DNA from: Clostridiales bacterium
Lineage (GTDB): Bacteria > Bacillota > Clostridia > Lachnospirales > Lachnospiraceae
Direction: 5' to 3'
DNA: 64,000 nt
Assembly (NCBI GenBank): GCA_012839295.1
Contig: DUNO01000068.1
Span: 1-64,000 of the forward strand
Each line of letters opens with the position of its first letter. The first letter of the stretch is position 1. This document shows, piece after piece, positions 26,544 through 35,533 of this stretch. The notes under the pieces were generated by a model, which did not search any database, was not told the origin of the DNA, and was given only the letters and a program-made list of their open reading frames with translations. Made by a program: the position numbers and the translations under genes.

Positions 26544-27635
26544 TTAATTGCTGATATACCTTACGCATTTTACCGGTGTCCTGTAGTACATATTGGAAAT
26601 CTTGATGCCATCCCTTTTATTGCTGGCATGGATTACCTGACCATTACCAATGTACATTGCAACATGGTTGATATAGCTGGAGCTTCCGTAGAAGATCAGG
26701 TCTCCCGGCCTTAGGTCTGAAGCAGAGATGGAAGATCCGCCCCTTGCCTGTTCCCTCGAGGTACGGCTGATATAGTAACCGAATTTTGCATAGATAGCCC
26801 TTACAAATCCGGAACAATCAACACCGTTACTTAAAGAAGTACCACCCCATACATATCTGCCGCCAAGGTATTCCTTTGCTTTGTTCACAATATCCATACG
26901 GGTCTGTGATACACCGGAGCCATATTGGATCTCCTGTATTGATAGGGCGCGGACCAGTTCATAGGATAAATCCACGAAGTCCCTAACAACATAACCTACG
27001 GAGCCTTCCTCCGTATCACTGTCCAGGCTGACCTTGACCCATACCTTATATTGGTCATCATCCGTAACTACTTTGGAGTCTAATACAAGTAATTCCTCGC
27101 CCTTTGCGATGATATCAATCTTAGAGGCTTCCGTTGACGCTTCCGACCTTACATTCAGCCCGTCCGTATTAGCGGTGGCTATATAGAAGCCGACTTCCTT
27201 AGCTAGTGCGGTAGCTGCTGCTCCCTTAATCAGATAATCGTTTTTCACATAACCCTTCAGGGTTCCTGAGGCCGTCTTGGCAATAATCTCAGTCCATCCG
27301 TTGTCAGTAACGGAAAGCACCTCGCAGCCGCCATTCTTCGGCAGCTTACCGATAATCTTATAGTCCTCACCGGCGCCGGAGCGGATGCACAGGTTCGTGT
27401 CAACATCTGCGATAGCAATATCATTGAAGCCAGGGATCGGAATATCCTCTAAGGTCAAGCTCATTGTAGTCGCCGTAGCTGTACTGGAAACTAAACTGGA
27501 AGAGATGCTGTCCTTATCATACACATAACCTGCGACAGCTTCTTCATAAGCCGCCATTGCTGTTTTGGGAGCTGCTGTGAAAAATAGTGTTCCTGCGAAA
27601 CAAGCCAATGAAAGCTTTAGAAGTTTTCTGATCAT
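26544..27635 (-). CDS. Secreted SH3 / NlpC-P60 cell-wall hydrolase
   Basis: A 363-residue exported peptidoglycan endopeptidase. It has a signal peptide (KLLKLSLACFAGTLFFTAA, cleavage near AMA-AY), two SH3-type wall-binding repeats (about 75-140 and 150-215, each with LNVRS/NLCIRSG motifs) and a C-terminal NlpC/P60 domain with catalytic Cys in VDCSGFVRAIY and His in HVAMYIGNGQVIHAS. GGAGG precedes the ATG. It is monocistronic, with a perfect promoter and a WalR-like site in its leader. Confidence 0.94.
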   Translation of the reverse strand: MIRKLLKLSLACFAGTLFFTAAPKTAMAAYEEAVAGYVYDKDSISSSLVSSTATATTMSLTLEDIPIPGFNDIAIADVDTNLCIRSGAGEDYKIIGKLPKNGGCEVLSVTDNGWTEIIAKTASGTLKGYVKNDYLIKGAAATALAKEVGFYIATANTDGLNVRSEASTEASKIDIIAKGEELLVLDSKVVTDDDQYKVWVKVSLDSDTEEGSVGYVVRDFVDLSYELVRALSIQEIQYGSGVSQTRMDIVNKAKEYLGGRYVWGGTSLSNGVDCSGFVRAIYAKFGYYISRTSREQARGGSSISASDLRPGDLIFYGSSSYINHVAMYIGNGQVIHASNKRDGIKISNMYYRTPVKCVRYISN

Positions 27636-27722
27636 GGATTGCGTCCTCCAAATGTTTTCTTCTTATTCTCTATCTTTTGTGGATGCTATGTAATAAGCAA
27701 GGATACGAAATATTTAAACAAT

Positions 27723-27739
27723 TGTTACGTAATTGTTAA
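27723..27739 (+). promoter_or_regulatory. Candidate WalR (YycF) binding site
   Basis: TGTTAC-N5-TGTTAA fits the published WalR consensus TGTWAH-N5-TGTWAH exactly. It lies about 10-25 bp downstream of the predicted transcription start of a cell-wall hydrolase gene, on the opposite strand. WalR governs such hydrolases in Bacillus; a site downstream of the start would suggest repression. No walR gene is in the window. Confidence 0.45.
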
Positions 27740-27754
27740 AAATATTACATACAG

Positions 27755-27783
27755 ATTATAGCAAACCATATAGAATTTGTCAA
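27755..27783 (-). promoter_or_regulatory. Consensus sigma-A promoter for the NlpC/P60 gene
   Basis: Perfect TTGACA (27783-27778), a 17-bp spacer and perfect TATAAT (27760-27755), giving a leader of about 110 nt. Confidence 0.9.
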
Positions 27784-27831
27784 CTATGTGTCAAACTTAT
27801 TTTAAAACTTAGTCATTCTTAACAAATATGG

Positions 27832-27878
27832 GAAAAAAAGGCCACCTAAACACGGAAATCCCGCATTTTTGGTGGCTT
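27832..27878 (-). terminator. Terminator after spoIVA
   Basis: Stem GCCACC/GGTGGC (27871-27876 and 27841-27846) with further pairing of the loop (AAATGCGGGA/TTCCGTGTTT), followed by CTTTTTTT on the minus strand, 27 bp past the spoIVA stop. Confidence 0.85.
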
Positions 27879-27904
27879 TACATGCAATGATTGCTACGCT
27901 TTTA

Positions 27905-29383
27905 TTAAATGATGATACAGATCAGTCCACCATTGCTTTCGTTGATAATTCTCTGCATGGTTTCCTGAAGCTTCAGCTGACTCTCATCGGTCAATTTATT
28001 TATTTTCGTATTAATTCCGTCGTCTACAAGCTGGCGGATTGTTTTTCCAAAGATGTTTGTCTCCCAAATCCCCTCCGGATTTTCAGTAGCATTTGCTTTT
28101 ATGTAATTCATTAAATCATTGGCCTGCTCCTGGGAGCCGACAATCGGCGCAACCTCCGTAATGATATCCGCCTTGATCATATGGATTGACGGTGCGGTGG
28201 CTTTTATTTTGACACCATATTTATTTCCGTGCCTCATAACCTCAGGCTCTTCGATCCTGACCTCATCCCTCAGCGGCGATACAACACCGTAGCCCTTGCT
28301 GCGGACCTGGTCCGTGGCCATGGATACCTTTTCGTATTCCGCCTTCTTTGCTGCAAGCTCCCGGAGGGTAGAAATCAGCTGGTACTCCCCGGTAATGGGA
28401 ACACCGATCAAATCGCTGAGGATCTTATAATAGTACATATCATCAAATTCTACGTCCACGCTGACGGTGCCGTTTTGCATATCCACCTGGTCGATCTTAA
28501 ACCTCCGCACATAATTGCTGTCCGTAGTGCAGTTGGAGGGTTTGGCATCCTTGACCTCCGTGATTCTGCTAAAAAGCTCCCTAACGGCTTCAATCAGGTC
28601 CACCTTCAGCCAGTGGTCATGGGGAAGCATCTCAGCCCATTTTGGCATGTAAAAATCCATCTCCGTAATAGGAAATACGGATACCAGGGTCTCCATGATT
28701 CTGGTGATATCGTCCTTTTTCAGCTGCTCCGCATTCACCGGGACTACGGGAACCTCATACTCCATCCCCAGCTCCTCTGCCATCCTGACGGTTTCATTGG
28801 AGTAGGGCTTGCTGGAGTTCAGCAGAACAATAAAGGGTTTTCCCAGGTGCTTCAGCTCCGCAATGGTTCTTTCCTCCGGAGCCCGGTAATTATCCCTCGG
28901 CAGCTCGCCAAAGCTCCCGTCCGTCGTAACGACGATCCCGATGGTCGAGTGGTCATTGATAACCTTTTTCGTCCCGATTTCCGCTGCCTGGGTAAAGGGA
29001 ACCTCATAGTCCAGCCAAGGGGTTTTTACCATTCTTTCATGCTGGTTTTCGATATGACCGGCAGCTCCGTCTACCATATATCCAACACAGTCGATCAAAC
29101 GGATTTTTACCTTGGATTCATCATTAAATGCGATTTCGGCAGCTTCCTTTGGTATGAATTTAGGCTCGGTAGTCATGATCGTCCTACCGGCCGCTGATTG
29201 GGGCAACTCATCAATTGCCCGTTCCTTGCTATGGACATCTTCAATATTCGGAATTACCAAAAGGTCCATAAACCTTTTAATAAAGGTGGACTTTCCAGTT
29301 CTAACCGGGCCAACTACACCTATGTATATTTCACCGCCTGTCCTAGCCTGAATATCATTATAAACATCAAACTGCCCTAACAT
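27905..29383 (-). CDS. spoIVA: Stage IV sporulation protein A
   Basis: ATPase that polymerises on the forespore outer membrane to form the coat basement layer. The 492-residue length is normal. Walker A is GPVRTGKS at 25-32, with RLIDCVGYMVDGAAGH and NSSKPYS as TRAFAC GTPase-derived motifs; the acidic middle and the C-terminal membrane-binding end (NESNGGLICIII) are intact. It shows that the organism belongs to an endospore-forming lineage. GGAGG lies 7 bases upstream. A weak sigma-E-like promoter is noted separately. Confidence 0.97.
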   Translation of the reverse strand: MLGQFDVYNDIQARTGGEIYIGVVGPVRTGKSTFIKRFMDLLVIPNIEDVHSKERAIDELPQSAAGRTIMTTEPKFIPKEAAEIAFNDESKVKIRLIDCVGYMVDGAAGHIENQHERMVKTPWLDYEVPFTQAAEIGTKKVINDHSTIGIVVTTDGSFGELPRDNYRAPEERTIAELKHLGKPFIVLLNSSKPYSNETVRMAEELGMEYEVPVVPVNAEQLKKDDITRIMETLVSVFPITEMDFYMPKWAEMLPHDHWLKVDLIEAVRELFSRITEVKDAKPSNCTTDSNYVRRFKIDQVDMQNGTVSVDVEFDDMYYYKILSDLIGVPITGEYQLISTLRELAAKKAEYEKVSMATDQVRSKGYGVVSPLRDEVRIEEPEVMRHGNKYGVKIKATAPSIHMIKADIITEVAPIVGSQEQANDLMNYIKANATENPEGIWETNIFGKTIRQLVDDGINTKINKLTDESQLKLQETMQRIINESNGGLICIII

Positions 29384-29410
29384 ATGCCAACCTCCTTGTG
29401 GTTATAGTTA

Positions 29411-29441
29411 AGCATATGCAGTTGGTTTTAATTCTATGAAT
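29411..29441 (-). promoter_or_regulatory. Possible sigma-E promoter of spoIVA
   Basis: Minus strand ATTCATAG (29441-29434), a 15-bp spacer and CATATGCT (29418-29411). The match is partial; it is suggested mainly because spoIVA is a known sigma-E gene and no sigma-A promoter is seen. Confidence 0.3.
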
Positions 29442-29535
29442 CAAGTTGTATCAGGAAAATGAATATATTTTTTCGCCGCTTATCACCATTCTTCCTGTTT
29501 TTTTGACCTCAAAAAGGATTGGTTTCCATTGATGA

Positions 29536-29751
29536 TCATTGATCCGCATCTGAAGCATCCAAAAGCTTGGGTGCAGTTTTAGCATTCTTATCCTTGCTTT
29601 CGCATAATTCCTTCTGGGTCAGATAAGTCGCCAGGGTATCCCCTAGCTGCGTAAAGGCTGCCGCCATAATCGTGAGGTCCTCCTCCGGGCAGCATTTGAT
29701 AAGGCCGCAGGCTATGGCCGTTATCGTCATAATTAATTCACAATCATTCAT
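29536..29751 (-). CDS. Small hypothetical protein before spoIVA
   Basis: A 71-residue protein, mostly helical. Its N-terminal half has small and hydrophobic residues with two Cys (MTITAIACGLIKCCPEEDLTI), and a polar tail (ESKDKNAKTAPKLLDASDADQ) follows. Similar short proteins with a CGLIKC-like motif occur in clostridia (I associate it loosely with the DUF6774 group) and have no known function. The ribosome-binding site is weak (ATGGAATAGC before the ATG). It sits between suhB and spoIVA with gaps on both sides of about 140-150 bp, so it may be transcribed alone. Confidence 0.6.
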   Translation of the reverse strand: MNDCELIMTITAIACGLIKCCPEEDLTIMAAAFTQLGDTLATYLTQKELCESKDKNAKTAPKLLDASDADQ

Positions 29752-29890
29752 GCTATTCCATACCTCTAACCCACAAACCTTAATAAACCTTAATAATCCA
29801 TAAAAATTCCTGAAAAAAGGTCTACTGATGGCAAATGGGCGCCGCTGGATTGATAATTATTATATTATATGCAGCAATTATGCCTGGGAG

Positions 29891-30655
29891 CTAAAATAAT
29901 TCAAAATACTGCTGGATGGAAGCCTTGTTTCCCGCCAGGACGGAAACCGGCCGGTCAAAGGACAGCGCCCTTCCCTCCATAGTACTAATCCTGCCTCCCG
30001 CTTCCGTAAGAACCAGCGAGGCCGCAGCATAATCCCAAGGGGACAAAAGCAGCTCATAATACAAAACAATACGCCCGGCAGCCACATAGCAGATATCCAG
30101 GGCCGCAGAACCGCTCCTTCTCAGATCCAGAGCCTTATCATAAACCGACCGGGCAATCCGAAAGGTTTCATCTGCCTTCTCACGGTAATATGGAGCCGTA
30201 CCAAAGGCAACAACACCATCTTCCAACCGGGTATCCCTGATCCGCAACGGTCTTCCATTCAAAAAAGCCCCCTTACCCTTCTCAGCAGTAAATAATTCTT
30301 CTAAATAGGGATTATAAACCACCCCCAGTATAATCTCCCCCCGCAGCATCAAAGCCACTGAAATACAACTATGCCTATAATCAAAAATAAAGTTCGTCGT
30401 ACCGTCAATGGGATCAATAATAAAGCAATAACCATCATTAATCCGGTCATCCCTCCCATCATCCTCTTCCCCAATAAATCCAGCCTGGGGAAGCACTCCG
30501 GAAAGCTCACGGTATAAAAATTCCTGAACCTCAACATCATACTTTGTCACAAAATTAGCCTGCCCCTGCTTACTCTCCACATGCTCCTGAATATGCCGCG
30601 CCTTCAAAATAATATCTCCAGCATCCTTCACAACCTTAACAATATTATCAAGCAT
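29891..30655 (-). CDS. suhB: Inositol monophosphatase family protein
   Basis: A Mg-dependent phosphatase of the IMPase/FBPase fold. The 254-residue protein carries the metal-site motifs GEEDDG, DPIDGTTNFIFDY and WDYAAASLVLTEAGG. The substrate could be inositol phosphate, a nucleotide phosphate or another sugar phosphate; sequence alone does not decide. AAGGAGG lies 7 bases before the ATG. It follows gpsA after a 144-bp gap, so co-transcription with the phospholipid genes is uncertain. Confidence 0.9.
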   Translation of the reverse strand: MLDNIVKVVKDAGDIILKARHIQEHVESKQGQANFVTKYDVEVQEFLYRELSGVLPQAGFIGEEDDGRDDRINDGYCFIIDPIDGTTNFIFDYRHSCISVALMLRGEIILGVVYNPYLEELFTAEKGKGAFLNGRPLRIRDTRLEDGVVAFGTAPYYREKADETFRIARSVYDKALDLRRSGSAALDICYVAAGRIVLYYELLLSPWDYAAASLVLTEAGGRISTMEGRALSFDRPVSVLAGNKASIQQYFELF

Positions 30656-30799
30656 CCGTCATCCTCCTTATCGTCTCTGTAAAAAAACATATCCCGCCAT
30701 CCCCCTAAAATCTTAATCCGGCAATTAAAAATGACCCCTCCAAAACCTCATGACAGTCAGAGTGATCATTTTCATAGTTATTATCATCAGTTATAAAGC

Positions 30800-31810
30800 T
30801 CAATCCCATTCCAGGGTTTTATATTCTCTTTTCTTATCCCTGTTCAGCAGATCCTCCAGCGCATCCCTGGCAGTCTTACCTTCAAAAAGCACCTTATTAA
30901 TCTGTTCAACGATAGGCATTTCCACGCCATGCTGGTGCGCAAGGGAAAGAGCCGCCTTTGCGGAATTCACACCCTCCACCACCTGGTTTACCTGCTTCAT
31001 AGCCTCTTCCATGGTCTTTCCCTGCCCCATGAGGTAGCCCGCATTCCAGTTACGGCTGTGCTTACTGGTACAGGTTACAAAGAGGTCCCCGAAGCCTGAC
31101 AGACCGGCAAAGGTTTCGATCTTGCCTCCCATTATCATGCCGAGGCGGCTGATTTCCGCCATTCCCCTTGTCATCAGGGCTGCCTTCGTATTATCACCAT
31201 AGCCCAGGCCGTCCACAATTCCGGCAGCTAAGGCAATTACATTCTTCAGCGAACCGCCAAGCTCAATGCCTATGATGTCCGGGCTGGTATAGACACGGAA
31301 TACATCCGTCATAAATACATCCTGAATAAAATGGGCTGTCTCCATCGTATCCGCACCAACAACGATGGTGGTCGGAACCCCGCGGCTTACTTCCTCCGCA
31401 TGGCTGGGTCCGGATAAAACAGCAATGTCCGCCTGTGGAATCTCTTCCTTAAGAACCTCGGACAGGGTATGCAGGGTACCGTCTTCAATTCCCTTGGATA
31501 CATTAACGATGATCTGCCCTTCCCTGACATAGGGGCTTGCAAGCTGTGCCGTTGACCTGATATAGGGGGATGCCACTGCCATCACAAGGATATCCCTATC
31601 CCTGCAGGCCTCTTCCAAATCAAGAGTGACTGCAACCTTATCCGGCAGCTCCGCTCCCGGAAGGTTCCTCATGTTCTTCCTGTTTTCCTGTAAGGCCTTT
31701 GCTTCATTTTCAATTTTAGTCCAAATGGTTACATTATGCCCTTTTCCAGCAAGCACGATTGCGAGGGCGCAGCCCCAGGTTCCGGCTCCTAGTATACTTA
31801 CCTTACTCAT
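30800..31810 (-). CDS. gpsA: Glycerol-3-phosphate dehydrogenase [NAD(P)+]
   Basis: Makes sn-glycerol 3-phosphate from dihydroxyacetone phosphate for phospholipid synthesis. The 336-residue protein has the N-terminal dinucleotide motif GAGTWGCA (8-15), SGPSHAEEV, the ELGGSLKNVIALAAG catalytic segment with its Lys, and the C-terminal GFGDLFVTC. AAAGGAGG precedes the start. It follows plsY, which uses its product to make lysophosphatidate, and der. Confidence 0.97.
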   Translation of the reverse strand: MSKVSILGAGTWGCALAIVLAGKGHNVTIWTKIENEAKALQENRKNMRNLPGAELPDKVAVTLDLEEACRDRDILVMAVASPYIRSTAQLASPYVREGQIIVNVSKGIEDGTLHTLSEVLKEEIPQADIAVLSGPSHAEEVSRGVPTTIVVGADTMETAHFIQDVFMTDVFRVYTSPDIIGIELGGSLKNVIALAAGIVDGLGYGDNTKAALMTRGMAEISRLGMIMGGKIETFAGLSGFGDLFVTCTSKHSRNWNAGYLMGQGKTMEEAMKQVNQVVEGVNSAKAALSLAHQHGVEMPIVEQINKVLFEGKTARDALEDLLNRDKKREYKTLEWD

Positions 31811-31872
31811 TAGCTCCTCCTTTACGATCTTACCATTTTAGGGTCAAAGCTGCATTTCCTTCAACCCAAGTC

Positions 31873-32490
31873 TTAGATCTTAACTTTTTGTCCAATTTTA
31901 TTTTCTGTCCCATTCATTAATCTCTTAATATTTGAACCGTGTTTAATAAATGCCAAAACCATAAATACCAATGACAGGATTAGCATATGTAGGTTACCCT
32001 GGTACCGGATCAGGATCCATACAGGGAAGAATACTGCGACAAACAGGGAACCAAGGGAAACATAACGCGTAACAGCAACAATAAGTACAAATAAGGGCAG
32101 CGCAAAGGGAACGATTAAAAGATCAAAGGCCATCATCACTCCGCCGGTGGCCGCGATTCCTTTTCCGCCCTTGAATTTTAGCCAGGCAGGATAGTTATGG
32201 CCCAGCACTACGCCCAGTCCCGTATATAAGCTTAACAGCTGGGCAATATCAGTATTTGCAAAAAACACAAAACGAACCAGCAGCATGGGGATCACTGCCT
32301 TGAAGGCATCTCCCAGCAGGGTGACTGCGCCTGCCTTTGCCCCAAGGGTCCGGAGCGCATTTGTAGTGCCGATGTTGCCGCTTCCATATTTGCGGATATC
32401 CACCTTCTTCATCCTGCCGATCAAGTAGCCTGTTGAAAAACAACCGAAAATATATCCAAAAACCAAACAGAAAATGATTTTAAGAACCAT
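31873..32490 (-). CDS. plsY: Glycerol-3-phosphate acyltransferase PlsY
   Basis: Integral membrane enzyme that transfers the acyl group from acyl phosphate to glycerol 3-phosphate. The 205-residue protein has five membrane helices and the PlsY motifs SGNIGTTNALRTLG, GHNYPAWLKFKGGKG and GATGG-like loops. It partners PlsX, encoded at the other end of this window, which supplies acyl phosphate. The start overlaps the der stop region by a single base step, consistent with coupling. Confidence 0.96.
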   Translation of the reverse strand: MVLKIIFCLVFGYIFGCFSTGYLIGRMKKVDIRKYGSGNIGTTNALRTLGAKAGAVTLLGDAFKAVIPMLLVRFVFFANTDIAQLLSLYTGLGVVLGHNYPAWLKFKGGKGIAATGGVMMAFDLLIVPFALPLFVLIVAVTRYVSLGSLFVAVFFPVWILIRYQGNLHMLILSLVFMVLAFIKHGSNIKRLMNGTENKIGQKVKI

Positions 32491-33816
32491 TTATGAGTTC
32501 TCCTTCCGCTCCCTGATAATAAATTTTAATGGTGTCCCGGAGAAGCCAAAGGCTTCACGGATTTTATTTTCAATATATCTGGTGTAGGAATAATGCATTA
32601 ATTCCTTGTCATTTACGAAAATAACAAAGGTAGGCGGCTTAACGGACACCTGGGTAATATAATACAGCCTCAGCCGTTTTCCCTTATCCGAAGGTGGCTG
32701 CTGGAGTGCAACGGCCTCCATCAGGATTTCGTTGAGCACACCGGTGGCAATGCGGAGGTTCTGGTTCTGGATGACCACCTCAACTGCCTCGAATAAACGG
32801 TGCATCCTCTGCCCTGTCTCGGCAGAGATGAAGATAATCTCCGCATAAGGCATAAAGGACAGGATACTCTTAATGTTTGCCGTATATTCCTTTACTGTAT
32901 TATTGTTCTTCTCGACCAGGTCCCATTTATTAACCACGATTACCATGCCTTTTCCACGGTCATGGGCGATTCCTGCTATCTTTGCATCCTGCTCCGTAAC
33001 GCCCTCCGTCGCATCGATAACCAGGACCGTCACATCGGCACGCTCCACCGCCGTTACGGTACGGATGATGGAGAAGCGCTCCAGCTCCTCCTTGATCTTG
33101 CTCTTTCTGCGCAGTCCGGCCGTGTCGATCAGGACGTATTCCTTGCCGTTGCGGCGGATCGGTGTATCAATTGCATCCCTGGTGGTGCCCGCAATGTTCG
33201 ATACAATTACACGGGTCTCCCCGACCAGCTTGTTGACGATGGAGGATTTGCCCACATTTGGCTTGCCCACAATGGCAATCCTGGGACGCTCGTCCGTAGA
33301 TTCCTCCGTATTTCCAGAGGTAAAATGGCTGACTACCTCATCTAACAGCTCTCCAAAGCCCAGCTTACCGCTGCCGGAAATGGGAAATGGCTCCCCGATG
33401 CCCAGATTATAAAATTCATATACATCGGGCATGAACTTTTCAAAATTGTCCACCTTATTTACTGCTAAAACGACGGGCTTGCCGGAGCGCCTCAGCATAT
33501 CTGCAACCTTGGAATCTGCGTCCACCAGACCCTGTCTTACATCCACAAGGAATATAATGACATCAGCCGTATCAATTGCGATCTGGGCCTGTTCCCTCAT
33601 ATAGGACAGCATCATATCCTTGCTGTCCGGTTCAATACCACCGGTATCGATCATTGTAAATTGTGTATTAAGCCAGGTAACATCGGCATATATTCTGTCT
33701 CTGGTAACACCGGGATAATCCTTGACAATAGAGATTCTCTCTCCTGCCAGGGCATTAAACAGGGTGGACTTACCAACATTCGGTCTGCCGACGATGGCTA
33801 CGATTGGTCTGCTCAT
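32491..33816 (-). CDS. der: Ribosome-associated GTPase Der (EngA)
   Basis: Double GTPase needed for 50S subunit assembly. The 441-residue protein has the first G-domain from residue 8 (GRPNVGKS, DTGGIE, NKVD) and the second from about 180 (GKPNVGKS, DTAGLRRK, NKWD), then a KH-like C-terminal domain. GGAGG precedes the ATG. It begins the der-plsY-gpsA unit behind a good promoter. Confidence 0.97.
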   Translation of the reverse strand: MSRPIVAIVGRPNVGKSTLFNALAGERISIVKDYPGVTRDRIYADVTWLNTQFTMIDTGGIEPDSKDMMLSYMREQAQIAIDTADVIIFLVDVRQGLVDADSKVADMLRRSGKPVVLAVNKVDNFEKFMPDVYEFYNLGIGEPFPISGSGKLGFGELLDEVVSHFTSGNTEESTDERPRIAIVGKPNVGKSSIVNKLVGETRVIVSNIAGTTRDAIDTPIRRNGKEYVLIDTAGLRRKSKIKEELERFSIIRTVTAVERADVTVLVIDATEGVTEQDAKIAGIAHDRGKGMVIVVNKWDLVEKNNNTVKEYTANIKSILSFMPYAEIIFISAETGQRMHRLFEAVEVVIQNQNLRIATGVLNEILMEAVALQQPPSDKGKRLRLYYITQVSVKPPTFVIFVNDKELMHYSYTRYIENKIREAFGFSGTPLKFIIRERKENS

Positions 33817-33898
33817 TTATCTATAACCTCCAAGATGCGCGGCTGTATTTTTAAAGCGTACGCATTAATATTTCTTCCAAAGAAAGACTTTCCATCTG

Positions 33899-33927
33899 AT
33901 TGTACAATACAGATATTAGTTTGTAAA
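33899..33927 (-). promoter_or_regulatory. Sigma-A promoter for der-plsY-gpsA
   Basis: Minus strand TTTACA (33927-33922), a 17-bp spacer and TACAAT (33904-33899), one mismatch in each hexamer, about 80 bp before the der start. Confidence 0.75.
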
Positions 33928-33983
33928 GACTTTTCCATATCCTTAAACGGCCGTGAACTTCCCTCTTAACAGCCGGCGCCTCC

Positions 33984-34850
33984 TTATTCCGCTATGGTCA
34001 GGAAGGCTCCTAAATTTCCTCTCTTCCCCTGGGTCTTTCTATGGGAAAATAAGAGCTCGCTGTTGCAGGCGGTACATACCCCGGATATATGTATATGATC
34101 AGGGGATAGGCCGGCCTCCAGGAATACCTCCCTATTTGCTGACCATAGGTCACATAGGTATTTTCCATCGCCTTTATGGGTCAGGATCCCTGATTTTTCG
34201 TGTCCAGGAAAGGCTTTTTTAAATTCTTCCGCCACCTCTTCCGAAATTTCATAGCATTTCCTGCATATGGAGGGTCCTATGACTGCAATCAGATCCGAGG
34301 GATGGCTGCCAAAGTTTTTTTGCAGCTCTTCTACCGTTACCTTACCGATCTTTAGCACTGTTCCGCGCCAGCCTGAGTGGGACAGGCCAATGGCTTTCTT
34401 CACCGGATCCACCAGGTAAAGGGGAACACAGTCCGCATATTTGGTCACCAGGGTAATGCCCGGACGGTTTGTAACCAGCCCGTCGATTTCATCATAATCC
34501 CGGGGGACGAAGAGCCCTTTGCCATAATCTCTTTCCTCCACCAGCCGGATATTTGTCTTGTGTACCTGCAGGGATATGACCACTTTATTCACGTCAAAGC
34601 CGATGCTGTCCGCCATCCGGCGGTAATTTTCTTCTATATTGGCAGGGTCATCTAAGTAGGGGCTTGTTTCACTTCCGAAGTTCATGGTCGAAAACATGCC
34701 CTCACTCACACCGCCAAGCCTTGTAGAAAACCCATGCTTTATAAAAGGAAGGTCAGAAAGCACGGGAAAGGTGATAAAGGGTACTTCCATATCCAAATCC
34801 AACTGTGCTGCGTCACTATTTTTAAATATCATATCAGATAACCCTTTCAT
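33984..34850 (-). CDS. pgeF: Peptidoglycan editing factor PgeF (YfiH/DUF152)
   Basis: Family member of the copper-oxidase-like/PgeF group, which removes non-canonical residues from peptidoglycan precursors; older names are polyphenol oxidase or laccase domain protein. The 288-residue protein has the zinc or metal-site pattern TKYADCVPLYLVDP, GLSHSGWRGTVLKIG and SICRKCYEI. The start is ambiguous: 34850 (AGGAT five bases upstream) is preferred over 34832 (AAAGGG ten bases upstream). It follows yraN by 18 bp. Confidence 0.88.
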   Translation of the reverse strand: MKGLSDMIFKNSDAAQLDLDMEVPFITFPVLSDLPFIKHGFSTRLGGVSEGMFSTMNFGSETSPYLDDPANIEENYRRMADSIGFDVNKVVISLQVHKTNIRLVEERDYGKGLFVPRDYDEIDGLVTNRPGITLVTKYADCVPLYLVDPVKKAIGLSHSGWRGTVLKIGKVTVEELQKNFGSHPSDLIAVIGPSICRKCYEISEEVAEEFKKAFPGHEKSGILTHKGDGKYLCDLWSANREVFLEAGLSPDHIHISGVCTACNSELLFSHRKTQGKRGNLGAFLTIAE

Positions 34851-34868
34851 TAGATATCCTATCAAATA

Positions 34869-35219
34869 TTATACCCCATCAAATGCAGCTTTTATTAAAG
34901 AAATCTCCTTATCCAGGATTACAATAGCATCAAAGCGGCATGGCGTGTTTTGCGAAATCCTGTGTAAAAGCATGTAAGCCTGCGCTGTACGGGTGATCCG
35001 GCGTATCTTATTATAGTTTATCGCCTCTGCCGGAAAGCCATTGGCGGTACTGGAGCGGTATTTGACCTCAATAAAGCAAAGGTAACCGCCTTCTCTTGCA
35101 ATCAAATCAATCTCACCCTGCTTGCAGCGGAAATTACGCTCCAGCAGCTGGTAGCCGTTTTTAACCAGGAAATCAGCTGCCTTTTGTTCGAAACTTGCCC
35201 CAACCTCTCTTTTATTCAT
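34869..35219 (-). CDS. yraN: UPF0102 nuclease-like protein YraN
   Basis: The 116-residue protein has the UPF0102 Holliday-resolvase-like fold motifs: GASFEQKAADFLVKNGYQLLERNFR, EIDLIAREGGYLCFIEVKYR (acidic and Lys active-site positions) and the C-terminal CRFDAIVI. Its biological role is not settled. The ATG overlaps the stop of the preceding FlhB-like gene (ATGA), which shows tight coupling in the rnhB cluster. Confidence 0.93.
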   Translation of the reverse strand: MNKREVGASFEQKAADFLVKNGYQLLERNFRCKQGEIDLIAREGGYLCFIEVKYRSSTANGFPAEAINYNKIRRITRTAQAYMLLHRISQNTPCRFDAIVILDKEISLIKAAFDGV

Positions 35220-35533
35220 TTGATCACCCTGTTCTTGATGTTATCCATCTTATCTACAAAGAGAAGGACCTCCGCCACTACCTCATACAATTCTGGAGGT
35301 ATCATATCGCCTATCTCTATTTTGGACAGGGAGCTGGCCAGCTTCTCATCCCTGTGCAGGGGGATATCCTGTTCCTTTGCCCGTTCAATAATCCTGTCAG
35401 CGAGGAAGCCCTTGCCGGAGGCGATGACCTTCGGGGCAGCATCCTCCGGATCGTAGGAAAGCGCTACAGCGGTTTTTGATTTCTCTTGATTGTTATTCTT
35501 ATCGTTACTCTTATATTGGTTCTTATCATCCAT
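35216..35533 (-). CDS. Orphan FlhB C-terminal domain protein (YlqH type)
   Basis: The 105-residue protein matches only the cytoplasmic C-terminal domain of the flagellar export protein FlhB: VALSYDPEDAAPKVIASGKG, AKEQDIPLHRDEKLASSL and IPPELYEVVAEVLLFV. The autocleavage NPTH motif and the membrane domain are missing. Such stand-alone copies (YlqH) occur beside rnhB and rbgA in Bacillus and clostridia, and their role is unknown. The start at 35533 abuts an R2 repeat; GGG lies 7 bases upstream. Confidence 0.87.
   Translation of the reverse strand: MDDKNQYKSNDKNNNQEKSKTAVALSYDPEDAAPKVIASGKGFLADRIIERAKEQDIPLHRDEKLASSLSKIEIGDMIPPELYEVVAEVLLFVDKMDNIKNRVIK

Noticed and set aside
28229-29197. 322-codon plus-strand frame opposite spoIVA
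   Set aside because: A shadow of spoIVA on the other strand; the minus frame has clear family motifs and a ribosome site.
30727-30772. Terminator between gpsA and suhB
   Set aside because: Only a 7-bp AT-rich stem (AAAATGA/TCATTTT) with a 31-nt loop; too weak to list.
35216-35533. Truncated flhB as a pseudogene
   Set aside because: The short C-terminal-only form is intact, has its own start and neighbours, and is a known stand-alone type (YlqH) beside rnhB/rbgA.
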